From contig ONEW01000021.1 in the NCBI GenBank assembly GCA_900316935.1, positions 1 to 43,074 on the forward strand: 43,074 nt of DNA, read 5' to 3'. Under the pieces are notes generated by a model. That model did not search any database, was not told the DNA's origin, and saw only the letters and a program-made list of their open reading frames with translations. Below, one piece after another: positions 24,819-33,973 of this stretch. The position numbers were made by a program, and so were the translations under genes. How positions within the stretch are numbered: the stretch's first letter is position 1; each line of letters starts with the position of its first letter. The DNA is from an uncultured Selenomonadales bacterium. GTDB lineage: Bacteria > Bacillota > Negativicutes > Acidaminococcales > Acidaminococcaceae.

Positions 24819-24860
24819 TCGGGGGAACACATCCGGGGTTCAGGCGCTTCGCGCAGGCCG

Positions 24861-27419
24861 TCAGTCGACAACCTCGGCCTTCTTGACGACGTCCACGTCG
24901 ACGTCCCCGTTCCTGAGGACGATTTCCGCCACGTCACCGTTGCTGATTTCGCCGCTGATGATTTTCTTGCTCAGTACATTTTCCACGGTATGGACAATGA
25001 GCCGTTTCAGCGGACGGGCACCGAACGCGGGATCAAAGCCTGCCTTGGCCAGGTAGGCCACGGCTTCGTCCGTCCAGGTCAGCTTGATTTCAAGCTGCTT
25101 GTTCACACGGTCCGCCAGTTCCTTCAGGATCAGGCCGACGATGCCCTTGACCTGCTCAGGCTGCAGGGCCTTGAAGACGACGATGTCGTCCACGCGGTTC
25201 AGGAATTCCGGACGGAAGCGCGTCAGCAGCATGCGGCGCACTTCTTCCTTGTCCAGGGTGCCCTTGCTTTCCATAATCTGCTGGGACCCGATGTTGCTGG
25301 TCATGATGATCAGCGTGTTCTTGAAGTCCACGCTGCGGCCCTGCCCATCGGTCAGGCGGCCATCGTCCAGCACCTGCAGCAGGGCGTTGAACACATCGGG
25401 ATGGGCCTTTTCGATTTCATCGAAGAGGATGACGGAATACGGATGGCGCCGCACCGCTTCGGTCAGCTGGCCGCCCTCGTCGTACCCTACGTAGCCGGGA
25501 GGCGCGCCAATCAGGCGGGACACGGTATGCTTTTCCATGTATTCGCTCATATCGATGCGGATCATATTCTTTTCATCATCGAAGAGGACTTCCGCCAGGG
25601 TCTTGGCCAGTTCGGTCTTGCCGACGCCCGTCGGGCCGAGGAAGATGAACGAACCAATGGGACGGTTCGGGTCCTTGATGCCTGCCCGTGCGCGGATGAC
25701 GGCTTCGGCGACGGCCTTGACGGCCTCGTCCTGGCCGATGACGTGTTCGTGCAGCGTGTCCTTCAGGTGGATCAGTTTCTCCCGTTCGCCCGTCCCCAGG
25801 CGCTGTACAGGAATGCCTGTCCAGGTGCTGACCACTTTGGCGATGTCTTCTTCATCGACTTCTTCCTTCAGCAGGGAGTCCTCGGAACTGTTCTGTTCCT
25901 CCATCTCCTTCAACTGTTTCTGCAGTTCCGGCAGACGGCCGTACTTCAATTCGGCCAGTTTGTTCAGGTCATAATTGCGTTCCGCCTTTTCCATTTCCTG
26001 CTTGACGACGCCGATTTCCTTCTTGACTTCCCGCACTTTCACGATGGAGGCTTTTTCAGCGTTCCAGCGCTTCATGAGGGCGTCGTTTTCCTCGCGTAGT
26101 TTGGCCAGCTGCTCCTGCAGTTTGGCCAGCCGGTCGGCGGAGGCCGCGTCGTCTTCCTTCTTCAGGGCCTGCTCCTCGATTTCGAGCTGCAGGATGCGGC
26201 GCTTGCATTCATCGATTTCCACAGGGGACGAATCGATTTCCGTACGCAGGCGCGCCGCCGCTTCATCGACCAGGTCGATAGCCTTGTCGGGCAGGAAACG
26301 GTCGTTGATGTAGCGGTTGCTCATGACGGCAGCCGCCACAAGGGCCGCATCCTTGATGCGCACGCCGTGATGGTTTTCATAAGCCTCCTTCAGGCCGCGG
26401 AGGATGGAGATGGTGTCCTCGACCGAAGGTTCGTTGACCATGACGGGCTGGAACCGGCGTTCCAGGGCGCTGTCTTTTTCAATGTACTTGTGATACTCGT
26501 TCAGGGTCGTGGCGCCGATGCAGCGCAGTTCGCCGCGGGCCAGCATCGGCTTCAGGATATTGCCGGCGTCCATAGAACCTTCGGCGGCACCGGCACCGAC
26601 CACGGTGTGCAGCTCATCGATGAACATGATGATCTGGCCCGCGCTGTCGGAAACCGCTTTCAATACCTTCTTCAGGCGTTCCTCGAATTCGCCGCGGTAC
26701 TTGGCGCCTGCCACGAGGGAAGCCAGGTCCAGGGCGTAAAGGGTCTTGTTCTTCAGGCTTTCGGGCACGTCGCCGGCCACGATGCGGCGGGCCAGCCCTT
26801 CGACGATGGCCGTCTTGCCGACGCCCGGTTCGCCGATGAGGACAGGGTTGTTCTTTTTACGGCGGCTCAGGATTTCGATGGTGCGGCGGATTTCGTCGTC
26901 ACGGCCGATGACCGGGTCAAGTTTGCCCTGGCGGGCTTTTTCGGTCAGGTCCTGGCCGTACTTGGCCAGCACCTTTTTACTCTCGTCATTGGCGGAGCTG
27001 TTCAGGTAATGGTCGTAAAGCTGTTCAATCTTGCGGCTGTCAATGCCGTACTGACGGAACAGCGCCTGCACATCGGCACTGCCGTCGCTGGCCAGGGCGC
27101 TGACCAGATGCCCCGCGGTGATGCTGCCCTGGCCGGCCTTCTGTGCCATGACGGCGCAGACGCGGGCGAAGTCCGTGCTCATCAGCAGCTGCCGGTCCTG
27201 CCCTTTCACGGACGGAATGCGGGCCACCAGTTTGCGGGCCTCCTGCGTGAAGCTGTCCAGGTTGACCTTGAAAGTCTGCAGCAGGAATTTAAAGAAATCC
27301 TCGCTGCACAGCGCCACCAGCAGGTGGGCGCTCGTGACTTCCTGGTTATAGTTCATGATGGCCTGCTGCTGGGCGGCTTCCATGATGCTTTTGACTTCTT
27401 CAGAATAATTTTCGTTCAT
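24861..27419 (-). CDS. clpB: ATP-dependent disaggregase ClpB
   Basis: A Hsp100 chaperone of 852 residues that pulls proteins out of aggregates with DnaK. Domains in order: Clp N-domain (1-~145); first AAA+ ring with Walker A GEPGVGKT at 196-203; coiled-coil middle domain (about 400-525, rich in Glu/Lys/Leu), which defines ClpB rather than ClpA or ClpC; and second AAA+ with Walker A GPTGVGKT near 600, then the small domain. ATG 27417-27419 has AAAGGAG 9 bases upstream; a TTG 9 bases earlier is too close to it. No CIRCE or CtsR box was seen upstream, unlike groES. Divergent from the gene at 27505. Confidence 0.97.
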   Translation of the reverse strand: MNENYSEEVKSIMEAAQQQAIMNYNQEVTSAHLLVALCSEDFFKFLLQTFKVNLDSFTQEARKLVARIPSVKGQDRQLLMSTDFARVCAVMAQKAGQGSITAGHLVSALASDGSADVQALFRQYGIDSRKIEQLYDHYLNSSANDESKKVLAKYGQDLTEKARQGKLDPVIGRDDEIRRTIEILSRRKKNNPVLIGEPGVGKTAIVEGLARRIVAGDVPESLKNKTLYALDLASLVAGAKYRGEFEERLKKVLKAVSDSAGQIIMFIDELHTVVGAGAAEGSMDAGNILKPMLARGELRCIGATTLNEYHKYIEKDSALERRFQPVMVNEPSVEDTISILRGLKEAYENHHGVRIKDAALVAAAVMSNRYINDRFLPDKAIDLVDEAAARLRTEIDSSPVEIDECKRRILQLEIEEQALKKEDDAASADRLAKLQEQLAKLREENDALMKRWNAEKASIVKVREVKKEIGVVKQEMEKAERNYDLNKLAELKYGRLPELQKQLKEMEEQNSSEDSLLKEEVDEEDIAKVVSTWTGIPVQRLGTGEREKLIHLKDTLHEHVIGQDEAVKAVAEAVIRARAGIKDPNRPIGSFIFLGPTGVGKTELAKTLAEVLFDDEKNMIRIDMSEYMEKHTVSRLIGAPPGYVGYDEGGQLTEAVRRHPYSVILFDEIEKAHPDVFNALLQVLDDGRLTDGQGRSVDFKNTLIIMTSNIGSQQIMESKGTLDKEEVRRMLLTRFRPEFLNRVDDIVVFKALQPEQVKGIVGLILKELADRVNKQLEIKLTWTDEAVAYLAKAGFDPAFGARPLKRLIVHTVENVLSKKIISGEISNGDVAEIVLRNGDVDVDVVKKAEVVD

Positions 27420-27444
27420 AATGCTCAACTCCTTTACGGATATA

Positions 27445-27453
27445 TGGTATAAT
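27445..27453 (+). promoter_or_regulatory. Extended -10 promoter of the gene at 27505
   Basis: TGGTATAAT (27445-27453) is an extended -10 element (TG, one base, TATAAT) without a good -35 box. Transcription would start about 45 bp upstream of the ATG at 27505. Confidence 0.4.
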
Positions 27454-27504
27454 CAAACTATATTGAAGTATTTTTTATGCAATGATTTGCGAGGGACATT
27501 CATT

Positions 27505-28614
27505 ATGAAAACCAGTATTTATACCTACCGTCTGTACGATGTGGCAGATGAAATCAATCTGGATTCCGTCCAGGCTTTATGGATGAGCCGTAATAAAATT
27601 GCGTCCCGCCTGCGCCTGAACCGGATCTCCATCCGGTCGATCCAGTTCCAGAATCCCCCGGTTCTGGTGGAACTCGGTTCCCACGAACTGAAGATCGGCG
27701 GCAAGGATTACTTTGTCGATGTGTACGCCCGTATTTTCGATATCGGCGTCATCTCCATCATCTTCAATGTCCAGCCGGACGAGGACATCACCCGGCAGGG
27801 CTACATGGACCTCGTCATGGGCGTGGAAGACATGCCTGACGAAGAATTCCGCAGCTTCCTCGACGCCACGCTGGAAACAATCCAGCCGGCCTGCGCGAAC
27901 CCTAACGTTTCCGGGTTTGACGAGGATTTCACGGTCTACTATTTCCAGGACCCGGTGCCACAGGACTGGGACATCGCGCCCTTCCTGCTGAAGGACCGGG
28001 AACCGGTTAATGAAGGCACCCGCCAGGATGTCCTTTCCAACCAGTTCTCCTACGCGGACGACGTGACCTATCTGACCTGGGACAGCGCCCTGGTCTATGA
28101 CGCGACAGGGAGCACGGACATTCCGGACCTGCTGGAATTTGCCAACGCCCAGTATTTGGAATTGCGCTATTACGACAACTTCCTGAACCATGCCATCGAC
28201 AAGACCTACGACGTCATCGGCGCCTCCGATGCAACGCAGACCGCCAAGATCCAGCAGTTCCGCACCATCCGCGACGAACTGCTGGAAACCATGGCCGACG
28301 TCAGCAGCCTGACCAGCAATATCACGAACGCACTCCTGGTGACCGAAGACGTGTTCTACGCCAAGGTCTACGCCCACTATCTGGATCTGCTCAAGGCCCA
28401 CGTGTGGCAGGAGAACATTGAGCTTAAGATGCAGGTGTTGCAGCGCTGCTACAACATGATCAATGACGCCGTTGCCAATCATCAAATGGAAAAAATCCGG
28501 CGGCAGAACCATTTCCTGCTGCTCATCATGACCATCCTGCTCGCCATCATCACGGTATGCGCCGTGATGCCCTGGGCCTCGATGCTGCTCTTCCGTTGGG
28601 CCCTGCAGGGCTGA
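27505..28614 (+). CDS. Membrane protein of unknown function, RMD1/DUF155-like
   Basis: A 369-residue protein with a mostly soluble body and one C-terminal membrane segment (about 343-363, LLLIMTILLAIITVCAVMPW). The helical region LLEFANAQYLELRYYDNFLNHAIDKTY, a long helical stretch ending QVLQRCYNMINDAVANHQMEKI, and the tail anchor resemble the overall layout of RMD1/DUF155 (YagE) proteins. I cannot confirm the family by eye. ATG 27505 follows GAGGG at 9 bases. It is divergent from clpB and ends at a clear terminator, so it is a single-gene unit. Function unknown. Confidence 0.7.
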   Translation: MKTSIYTYRLYDVADEINLDSVQALWMSRNKIASRLRLNRISIRSIQFQNPPVLVELGSHELKIGGKDYFVDVYARIFDIGVISIIFNVQPDEDITRQGYMDLVMGVEDMPDEEFRSFLDATLETIQPACANPNVSGFDEDFTVYYFQDPVPQDWDIAPFLLKDREPVNEGTRQDVLSNQFSYADDVTYLTWDSALVYDATGSTDIPDLLEFANAQYLELRYYDNFLNHAIDKTYDVIGASDATQTAKIQQFRTIRDELLETMADVSSLTSNITNALLVTEDVFYAKVYAHYLDLLKAHVWQENIELKMQVLQRCYNMINDAVANHQMEKIRRQNHFLLLIMTILLAIITVCAVMPWASMLLFRWALQG

Positions 28615-28627
28615 GGAGCGGACTTCC

Positions 28628-28656
28628 GGACACCCCGCAAGGGGTGTCCTTTTTTC
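28628..28656 (+). terminator. Terminator after the gene at 27505
   Basis: A 9-bp perfect stem GGACACCCC/GGGGTGTCC (28628-28636 and 28641-28649) with a GCAA loop is followed by TTTTTT. Confidence 0.92.
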
Positions 28657-28706
28657 TGTCCAGCTTCATTATAGCATCAAAAGTCAAAAAGTCAAATATA
28701 ATTTTC

Positions 28707-28735
28707 TTGACAAATTCCCATTCATAGCGTAAAAA
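28707..28735 (+). promoter_or_regulatory. Promoter of the gene at 28797
   Basis: A perfect TTGACA (28707-28712) is followed after 17 bp by TAAAAA (28730-28735). The region is AT-rich and lies about 60 bp upstream of the start codon. Confidence 0.5.
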
Positions 28736-28796
28736 TAGGTTATGGTTTTTGTGAAAAAATCATGAACTTTTTTGTTTACGAAAGGGGTCCACAGCA

Positions 28797-29918
28797 ATGC
28801 CTGCTCCAGAAGATACAGCCGGTAAAACCCGGCCAACGTCCCATACTTCCCGGTTCATCGCTCTCGGAATCGCCATCATTGCGGCAGCCGCCGCTCTTTT
28901 TTATTTCGCCTACTGGACCCGGACGCCGCAGTACACGCTGCACTGCCTGATTGACGCCATCCGGGCCAAAGACATCGCCTACGTCGATAAGCACGCGGAC
29001 GGGGAACAGATCTTCTCCCGCCTCTTCGACGAGACCATTGAGTTCACCTTCGGTGCCCAGGACAGCGACTCCGTTGCGACGGCCAATCCGGCCCTGAAGC
29101 GCTATCTGGGCCAGTCCAAAGGGCTGGTCGTGCCGGTGCTGGAACAACAGGCGCGCAACTGGATCATCTCGGGGAATCCGGACAACACCCTGCCCGTGCG
29201 CATCGCCGCCGGCGATACAGGCCGCGGCACGGCCATGGCCAGAGCCATGGCGGACCGTCTCGGCCTCTTCCAGCTGCAGTACCGCAGCCTCGGCAAGGTG
29301 GAACAGAACGGCAAGGCCGCAACGGCGGAACTGACGTTCCACGACAGACAGCTCGACGAAGACCTGCCGGTCCTCGTGCGCATGCAGGAGAAGGACGGCG
29401 TCTGGAAGGTCGTCTCCTTCGGAAACCTGGAAAAATACATGAAGGAGCGCCAGAAGGCCATCAATGCACGCCTCGACAAGTTGAATGCCCCCATCAAGAA
29501 GGAAATCGCTGAATCGGTCATTGTGGAAACCGGCGGGAACAAGGCACCTTCCTTCAAGGTGCACGACAATCCGTCGTCCCTGACGGGATCCAGCCTGGAA
29601 GGGACCTTCTTCCTGACCAACAAAGGCACGCAGGATATCCTGAGCGTCGCCGGCCTGGTGGAAGTCAAGGACGCCACGGGCATGACGCGGTTCCGCAACA
29701 GCTTTGAATCCCAGGGCATTGCTGCCGGTCAGTCCGTGCAGGTGGAAAACGTGTGGCCCCTGGACATCTACGTGCCGAACCAGAGCATCCTCGCCACGAA
29801 GTCCGATGAAAAACTGACGGCGGTCATGACCATCCAGTACGTCATCTTCAAGGGAGGCAAATCCATCAGTCTGCTGGAATCCCTTCCGGATGACAGGATG
29901 CCAAACCCGCGGCGTTGA
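28797..29918 (+). CDS. Membrane-anchored extracytoplasmic protein, possibly DUF2939-like
   Basis: A 373-residue protein with a hydrophilic N-terminal tail, one transmembrane segment (about 19-40, FIALGIAIIAAAAALFYFAY) and a large outer domain. The segment after the anchor, TPQYTLHCLIDAIRAKDIAYVDKHAD, resembles the start of DUF2939-type envelope proteins. VRMQEKDGVWKVVSFGNLEKYM looks like a small alpha/beta domain seen in such proteins. The last ~110 residues, with a TGSSLEGTFFLTNKGTQDI stretch, may be an Ig-like beta domain. ATG 28797 follows AAAGGGG. Function unknown; it ends at a 27-bp perfect hairpin. Confidence 0.7.
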   Translation: MPAPEDTAGKTRPTSHTSRFIALGIAIIAAAAALFYFAYWTRTPQYTLHCLIDAIRAKDIAYVDKHADGEQIFSRLFDETIEFTFGAQDSDSVATANPALKRYLGQSKGLVVPVLEQQARNWIISGNPDNTLPVRIAAGDTGRGTAMARAMADRLGLFQLQYRSLGKVEQNGKAATAELTFHDRQLDEDLPVLVRMQEKDGVWKVVSFGNLEKYMKERQKAINARLDKLNAPIKKEIAESVIVETGGNKAPSFKVHDNPSSLTGSSLEGTFFLTNKGTQDILSVAGLVEVKDATGMTRFRNSFESQGIAAGQSVQVENVWPLDIYVPNQSILATKSDEKLTAVMTIQYVIFKGGKSISLLESLPDDRMPNPRR

Positions 29919-29932
29919 CAATTTGAAAAGAC

Positions 29933-29994
29933 AAGGACTCCGGTTCCTCCGGCAGGGCATAGTGCCCTGCCGGAGGAACCGGAGTCCTTTTCCG
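29933..29994. terminator. Bidirectional terminator with 27-bp perfect stem
   Basis: Two arms (29933-29959 and 29963-29989) are perfectly complementary over 27 bp with a 3-nt loop, flanked by A and T runs. It lies between the convergent genes ending at 29918 (plus) and 30025 (minus) and should stop both. Confidence 0.85.
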
Positions 29995-30024
29995 TATCCA
30001 GGCCGTTCCTTTTCCAGTTGTCCA

Positions 30025-31668
30025 TCAGGCCTTTTCCGGCACCGGACGGGGCGGCATGTTGTCCGCCTTCTCCGGCAGCCTGACTTCGGCTGCCCATTTG
30101 CGGAAATATTTGACCTGTTTCCTGCGCTCCGCCTGGGAGGCGGCCAGAAGCCATCCGCAGAGCAGCCCGGCTTCGCAGGCCGTGACGGCATCCCTGACCT
30201 GGCCCAGCTGTGCTGCCGCATACTGCAGCAGCCGCGCCCGGGCCATACTTCCCTCCAGGGATTCAGCCAGGCGGGCCAGTTTTTTGCGTCCGTCCTTTGT
30301 AAGGGCCTCGATCTTCACCCGGCCGGCTATGTCCCCAAGGTGTCCCATGAGAGGCGCGGCCTGTTCCAGGAAGCGGGCCAACAGCTTTTCCTCCTCGCAG
30401 GCCCCACCGTCCTGGCGGCGGGCTTTACTCCTCCGTTCCTTCCCCTTTTTGCCTGCCGCCGCGGCCGGAGCTTCTTTCCGGGACTGTTCCACCAGACGGT
30501 GGTGGATCTCTTCCAGAGTCCGTTCTGCGGAAAGCTGCAGCATCTGGTCGAGCTGCAGGTAGTCGCCGGCATTCCAGCTGCCCTGCTCCAGCGCAGCATA
30601 GACGGAGAAGAGGACGGCCGTGTACACGCCGTCGCGGACCTGTCCGCGGATCTTATCCGCCGTCCGGGCAATGTCCTTCTCCACCAGGTCCGTCAATTTA
30701 TCGCTGCCAGCCAGGGGGCCGGCGGATTTGTACAGTTTGCGCCACGTGGCACGGAATTCTTTCAAGGTGTGCAGTTTTTCCAGCGGCTCCGTCACAGTAC
30801 GGAGGTTCATCACCAAACCGTGAGCCCTGTCGAACAGGGTGCGGACCCAGAACAGGTTGCGGAGGATCGTACGGAAGGAGGGCAGGAAGATGCGGTCCGC
30901 CTCTTCCTCGATATGACTCTCGCGGAAGGCATTCTGCTCTTCCAGGATGCGCGTGCCGTATTGATAGATCTGTCCTTTCACGGCACCGGCGTAACTGCTT
31001 TTCCCTTCCGGCTCGAAAGAGGTCCAGGCCTGGGCAGCCGGATCCATCTTGCCCAGGAGATTGAGACCGCGCACGTATTTGCTGCGCGATTCCGTGAAGA
31101 ACGGGATACGCTGGGCAATCTGGGCCGTAAACTCAAGCAGGTCCCCCAACCGGCCTTCCTTCAGTTCCAATTCGACCTCGTTGATGGTGTCCTTCTTTTT
31201 GCCGGCCAGGACATGGCCCTCGTCGATGGCCATCTCCACTACGGTCTCTTTCGTGACCTGCAGAAGACGCACTTCGCGGCGGACGCGTACGGAAAAGAGT
31301 TTTTCCAGCATGGCGCCGCCCAGAAGGCCTTCCAGATCGAGGGGCAGGCCGCTGCCGTTGAACTTGTCGGGGGCCGGATGCCAGCCTTTGGCGGAAACCG
31401 TGTATTCGCCCCGCGACGTGAGGCCGCCGGCCGCCCGTTTCGACATCTTGACGGTCTGTTCGAAAGCCTTGCCGGTCTGGCGGATGCGGTAGGCAATGCC
31501 GGCCTGGCGCAGAATCAGGTCGCGCGTATCGTAATAGGCGTTGACGAGTTTCAGCGACTGATGGCTTCCCTTGATGGTCTTTTTCGTGACCAGGGGCAGT
31601 TCCAGCAGGGCTTTGAGTTCCCTTTTCCCAAACAGCAGCTTTAATTCCGTTTCTACATTCTTTTCCAT
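30025..31668 (-). CDS. CYTH-CHAD domain protein (triphosphatase-like)
   Basis: A 547-residue two-domain protein. The CYTH domain (1-~205) starts with the ExExK-type ETELKLLF motif and has YYDTRDLILRQAGIAYRIR and VEMAIDEGHV, then INEVELELKEG. These are the acidic and basic residues that line the triphosphate tunnel. The rest (about 235-540) is a helical CHAD domain with repeated His/Lys/Arg helices (RTILRNLFWVRTLFDRAH, KYFRKWAAEVRLPEK), which binds polyphosphate in known cases. An E. coli YgiF-like inorganic triphosphatase activity is plausible. A Lys/Arg-rich insert (about 415-440) interrupts CHAD. Start 31666-31668 follows AAAGGG. It overlaps the upstream membrane-protein gene by 16 bp. Confidence 0.85.
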   Translation of the reverse strand: MEKNVETELKLLFGKRELKALLELPLVTKKTIKGSHQSLKLVNAYYDTRDLILRQAGIAYRIRQTGKAFEQTVKMSKRAAGGLTSRGEYTVSAKGWHPAPDKFNGSGLPLDLEGLLGGAMLEKLFSVRVRREVRLLQVTKETVVEMAIDEGHVLAGKKKDTINEVELELKEGRLGDLLEFTAQIAQRIPFFTESRSKYVRGLNLLGKMDPAAQAWTSFEPEGKSSYAGAVKGQIYQYGTRILEEQNAFRESHIEEEADRIFLPSFRTILRNLFWVRTLFDRAHGLVMNLRTVTEPLEKLHTLKEFRATWRKLYKSAGPLAGSDKLTDLVEKDIARTADKIRGQVRDGVYTAVLFSVYAALEQGSWNAGDYLQLDQMLQLSAERTLEEIHHRLVEQSRKEAPAAAAGKKGKERRSKARRQDGGACEEEKLLARFLEQAAPLMGHLGDIAGRVKIEALTKDGRKKLARLAESLEGSMARARLLQYAAAQLGQVRDAVTACEAGLLCGWLLAASQAERRKQVKYFRKWAAEVRLPEKADNMPPRPVPEKA

Positions 31669-32348
31669 GGATTTTTCCCTTTCTTCCGATGCCAACATAC
31701 AAGCGGGATGCCGAAGGCCGCCGCCAGGGACAGGGCCGAAGCGGCCAGGCCGGCATCCGTACCGAGACCGTTGCCGATAATGTTGAACGCGATGGCGCCA
31801 GGCAGCATGCCCAGAACCGTCGCCGCCGCAAAGGTACCGTAAGGCAGCGCTGTGCAGCCGGCCGCCAGGCTGATTGCGTCATAGGGAAAGAGCGGCACCG
31901 TGCGCAGCCAGAGCATATGGGTGAAGGCACTGTCTTCTGCCGACAGGTAGCGGTGGATGCGGCCGCCCCATTTTCCGCCGTACCGGTCGAGGAAGGTGCG
32001 TCCTGCCCCGGTACGGGCCAGCACAAAGAGCACCGTGGCGCTGCCCAGGCCGCCCAGAAGGAGGCACGGGATGCCCAGCAGGGGCGGGAACAGGATGCCC
32101 GCGGCCAGATTCAGGATCAGGCCCGGAAAAAGGAGCAGGGGCCGTAGCGTATAGAGGATTACGTAGACGGCCGGTGCCAGGGCCCCGAACGAGGCCACGA
32201 AGACCCGCGCCTCTTCGACGGAACGCGGGCGGAACACGCCGGGCGCCAGATACAGCGCCAGAATCAGCAGCGCATAGAGGCAGGCCAGCAGAACCCGTTT
32301 ATGCCGTCTTGTCCCCTGCAGCACAGTCCGGGCGACCCGATCCAGCAT
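31653..32348 (-). CDS. TVP38/TMEM64 (VTT/DedA-like) membrane protein
   Basis: A 231-residue inner-membrane protein of the TVP38/TMEM64 family. The VTT signature region is seen in VILYTLRPLLLFPGLILNLAAGILFPPLLG and in RTVPLFPYDAISLAAG...YGTFAAATVLGMLPGAIAFNIIG. About six hydrophobic segments are visible. The family includes lipid scramblase/transporter candidates; the exact role here is unknown. ATG 32346-32348 has GGGAGG 8 bases upstream; a longer frame to 32423 is unconserved. It is co-transcribed with the CYTH-CHAD gene, whose start it overlaps. Confidence 0.85.
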   Translation of the reverse strand: MLDRVARTVLQGTRRHKRVLLACLYALLILALYLAPGVFRPRSVEEARVFVASFGALAPAVYVILYTLRPLLLFPGLILNLAAGILFPPLLGIPCLLLGGLGSATVLFVLARTGAGRTFLDRYGGKWGGRIHRYLSAEDSAFTHMLWLRTVPLFPYDAISLAAGCTALPYGTFAAATVLGMLPGAIAFNIIGNGLGTDAGLAASALSLAAAFGIPLVCWHRKKGKNPWKRM

Positions 32349-32424
32349 TTCGTCTTCCTCCCTTTTGCGGCAGTGCCTCTTCTTTACCTCTTTTATTGTA
32401 ACGGCAAACCGGGCAAAGAGCAAT

Positions 32425-32453
32425 AAAAAATGAGTCCCGGTACGGTGTACCGG
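32425..32453 (-). terminator. Terminator of the liv operon
   Basis: The stem CCGGTAC/GTACCGG (32437-32443 and 32447-32453) with a 3-nt loop is followed, after a few bases on the minus strand, by TTTTTT. It lies 23 bp after the livF stop. Confidence 0.7.
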
Positions 32454-32475
32454 AACCCGAAATGAATGAGGTACC

Positions 32476-33189
32476 CTATTTTTTCTTTTTGCCCAAATAG
32501 GCTTCCTTGATTTCTTCGTTTTCCAAGAGCTCGCGCCCCGTGCCTTCCATGCGGATGCGGCCCGTTTCCAGGACGTAGGCTTTGTGGGCCACCTTAAGGG
32601 CCATGTTGGCGTTCTGTTCGACCAGAAGCACCGTCGTCCCCGCTTCGTTGATGCGCTGGATGATGCGGAAGATTTCCTTGATGACCAGGGGCGCCAGGCC
32701 CAGGGACGGTTCGTCCATCATGATCAGTTTGGGGCGGCACATCATGGCACGGCCCACCGCCAGCATCTGCTGTTCGCCGCCGGACAGGGTGCCGGCCATC
32801 TGCCAGTTGCGTTCCTCCAGACGGGGGAAGAGTTCGTAAATGCGCTGGATGTCTTCGGCGATGCCGGCCTTGTCCTTGCGCAGGTAGGCGCCGATTCTGA
32901 GGTTCTCCAGGACGGTCAGGTTCGGGAAAATGCGCCGTCCTTCAGGCACCAGCGTGATGCCCCGCTCCACGATGTGCTGGGAGTTGAGGGAATTCAGTTC
33001 TTCTTCGTCGTAGGTGATGGTGCCGTTCTTGGCCGTTTCCAGGCCCATGATGGTGCGCAGGAGCGTGCTCTTGCCAGCGCCGTTGGCACCAATCAGGGTG
33101 ATGATCTGCCCGTCAGGGACGTCGATGGAAATGCCTTTGAGGGCTTCAATGCCGCCGTAAGCGACAACCAGGTCTCGTACTTTAAGCAT
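32476..33189 (-). CDS. livF: Branched-chain amino acid ABC transporter ATP-binding protein LivF
   Basis: One of two ATPases of the high-affinity branched-chain amino acid importer, 237 residues. Walker A GANGAGKST (about 37), signature LSGGEQQ, Walker B LIMMDEPSLGL and the switch His region TVLLVEQN are intact. PEGRRIFPNLTV is typical for LivF. I chose ATG 33187-33189 because GGGAGG lies 6 bases upstream; the ATG two codons earlier is too close to it. It overlaps livG by 8 bp and is the last gene of the operon. Confidence 0.96.
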   Translation of the reverse strand: MLKVRDLVVAYGGIEALKGISIDVPDGQIITLIGANGAGKSTLLRTIMGLETAKNGTITYDEEELNSLNSQHIVERGITLVPEGRRIFPNLTVLENLRIGAYLRKDKAGIAEDIQRIYELFPRLEERNWQMAGTLSGGEQQMLAVGRAMMCRPKLIMMDEPSLGLAPLVIKEIFRIIQRINEAGTTVLLVEQNANMALKVAHKAYVLETGRIRMEGTGRELLENEEIKEAYLGKKKK

Positions 33190-33973
33190 CTTCATCCTCC
33201 CCCAGATAAGCCGTAATGACGCGTTCGTTGTTCTGAATGGCCGCCGGGTCGCCTTTAGCGATGGTGTTGCCGAAGTCCAGGACATAGATGCGGTCGGAAA
33301 TTTCCATGACCAGATCCATATGGTGTTCGATCATGAGGATCGTCAGATTGTGTTCGTCACGGATGCGGCGGATGAATTCCGTCAATTCCGCCGTCTCCTT
33401 CGGGTTCATGCCCGCTGCCGGCTCGTCCAGGAGCAGCAGCTTCGGATCCGTCGCCAGGGCGCGGATGATCTCCAGGTAGCGCTGGCGGCCGTACGGCAAG
33501 GACGAAGCCTTTTCATTGCGCACGTCCCACAGGTTGACTTCCTTCAGGAAACGCTCCACGGTTTCGTGCATGCGGGCCTCTTCCTGGCGGTACCAGGGCA
33601 GGCGGAACATGGCCGACAGGAAATTGCTCTTCAGATGCAGGTGTGTAGCGATGAGCACGTTCTCATAGACGCTCAGGTCCTTGAACAGGCGGATGTTCTG
33701 GAAAGTGCGTGCGACGCCCAGTGTGGCGATGTCGCTCGGCTTTTTGCCCGTAATATCGATTTCCTTCCCGTCCTTGCCCGTATAGATGACCCGTCCCTGT
33801 GTCGGCCTGTAGACGCCGGTGATGTCGTTAAAGGCCGTCGTCTTGCCGGCGCCGTTTGGCCCGATGAGGGCGATGATTTCGTGTTCGTTGACCTCAATGT
33901 TGAGGTCATTGACGGCGATGACGCCGCCGAACCGCTGCGTGACATGTTCGGTGCGGAGTACGTTCTGGGTCAT
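33182..33973 (-). CDS. livG: Branched-chain amino acid ABC transporter ATP-binding protein LivG
   Basis: The second ATPase, 263 residues. Walker A GPNGAGKTT, Walker B LLLLDEPAAGMNP and the LivG-type signature SSLPYGRQRYLEIIRAL (in place of LSGGQ) are clear. VARTFQNIRLFKDLSVYENVLI is a LivG hallmark. ATG 33971-33973 follows AAGGAGG. The start overlaps the livM stop by 4 bp, so translation is coupled. Confidence 0.96.
   Translation of the reverse strand: MTQNVLRTEHVTQRFGGVIAVNDLNIEVNEHEIIALIGPNGAGKTTAFNDITGVYRPTQGRVIYTGKDGKEIDITGKKPSDIATLGVARTFQNIRLFKDLSVYENVLIATHLHLKSNFLSAMFRLPWYRQEEARMHETVERFLKEVNLWDVRNEKASSLPYGRQRYLEIIRALATDPKLLLLDEPAAGMNPKETAELTEFIRRIRDEHNLTILMIEHHMDLVMEISDRIYVLDFGNTIAKGDPAAIQNNERVITAYLGEDEDA

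Noticed and set aside
24030..26099. A 689-codon plus-strand open frame opposite clpB and the hypothetical gene
   Set aside because: It crosses a terminator and two genes on the other strand and has no supported start; antisense shadow.
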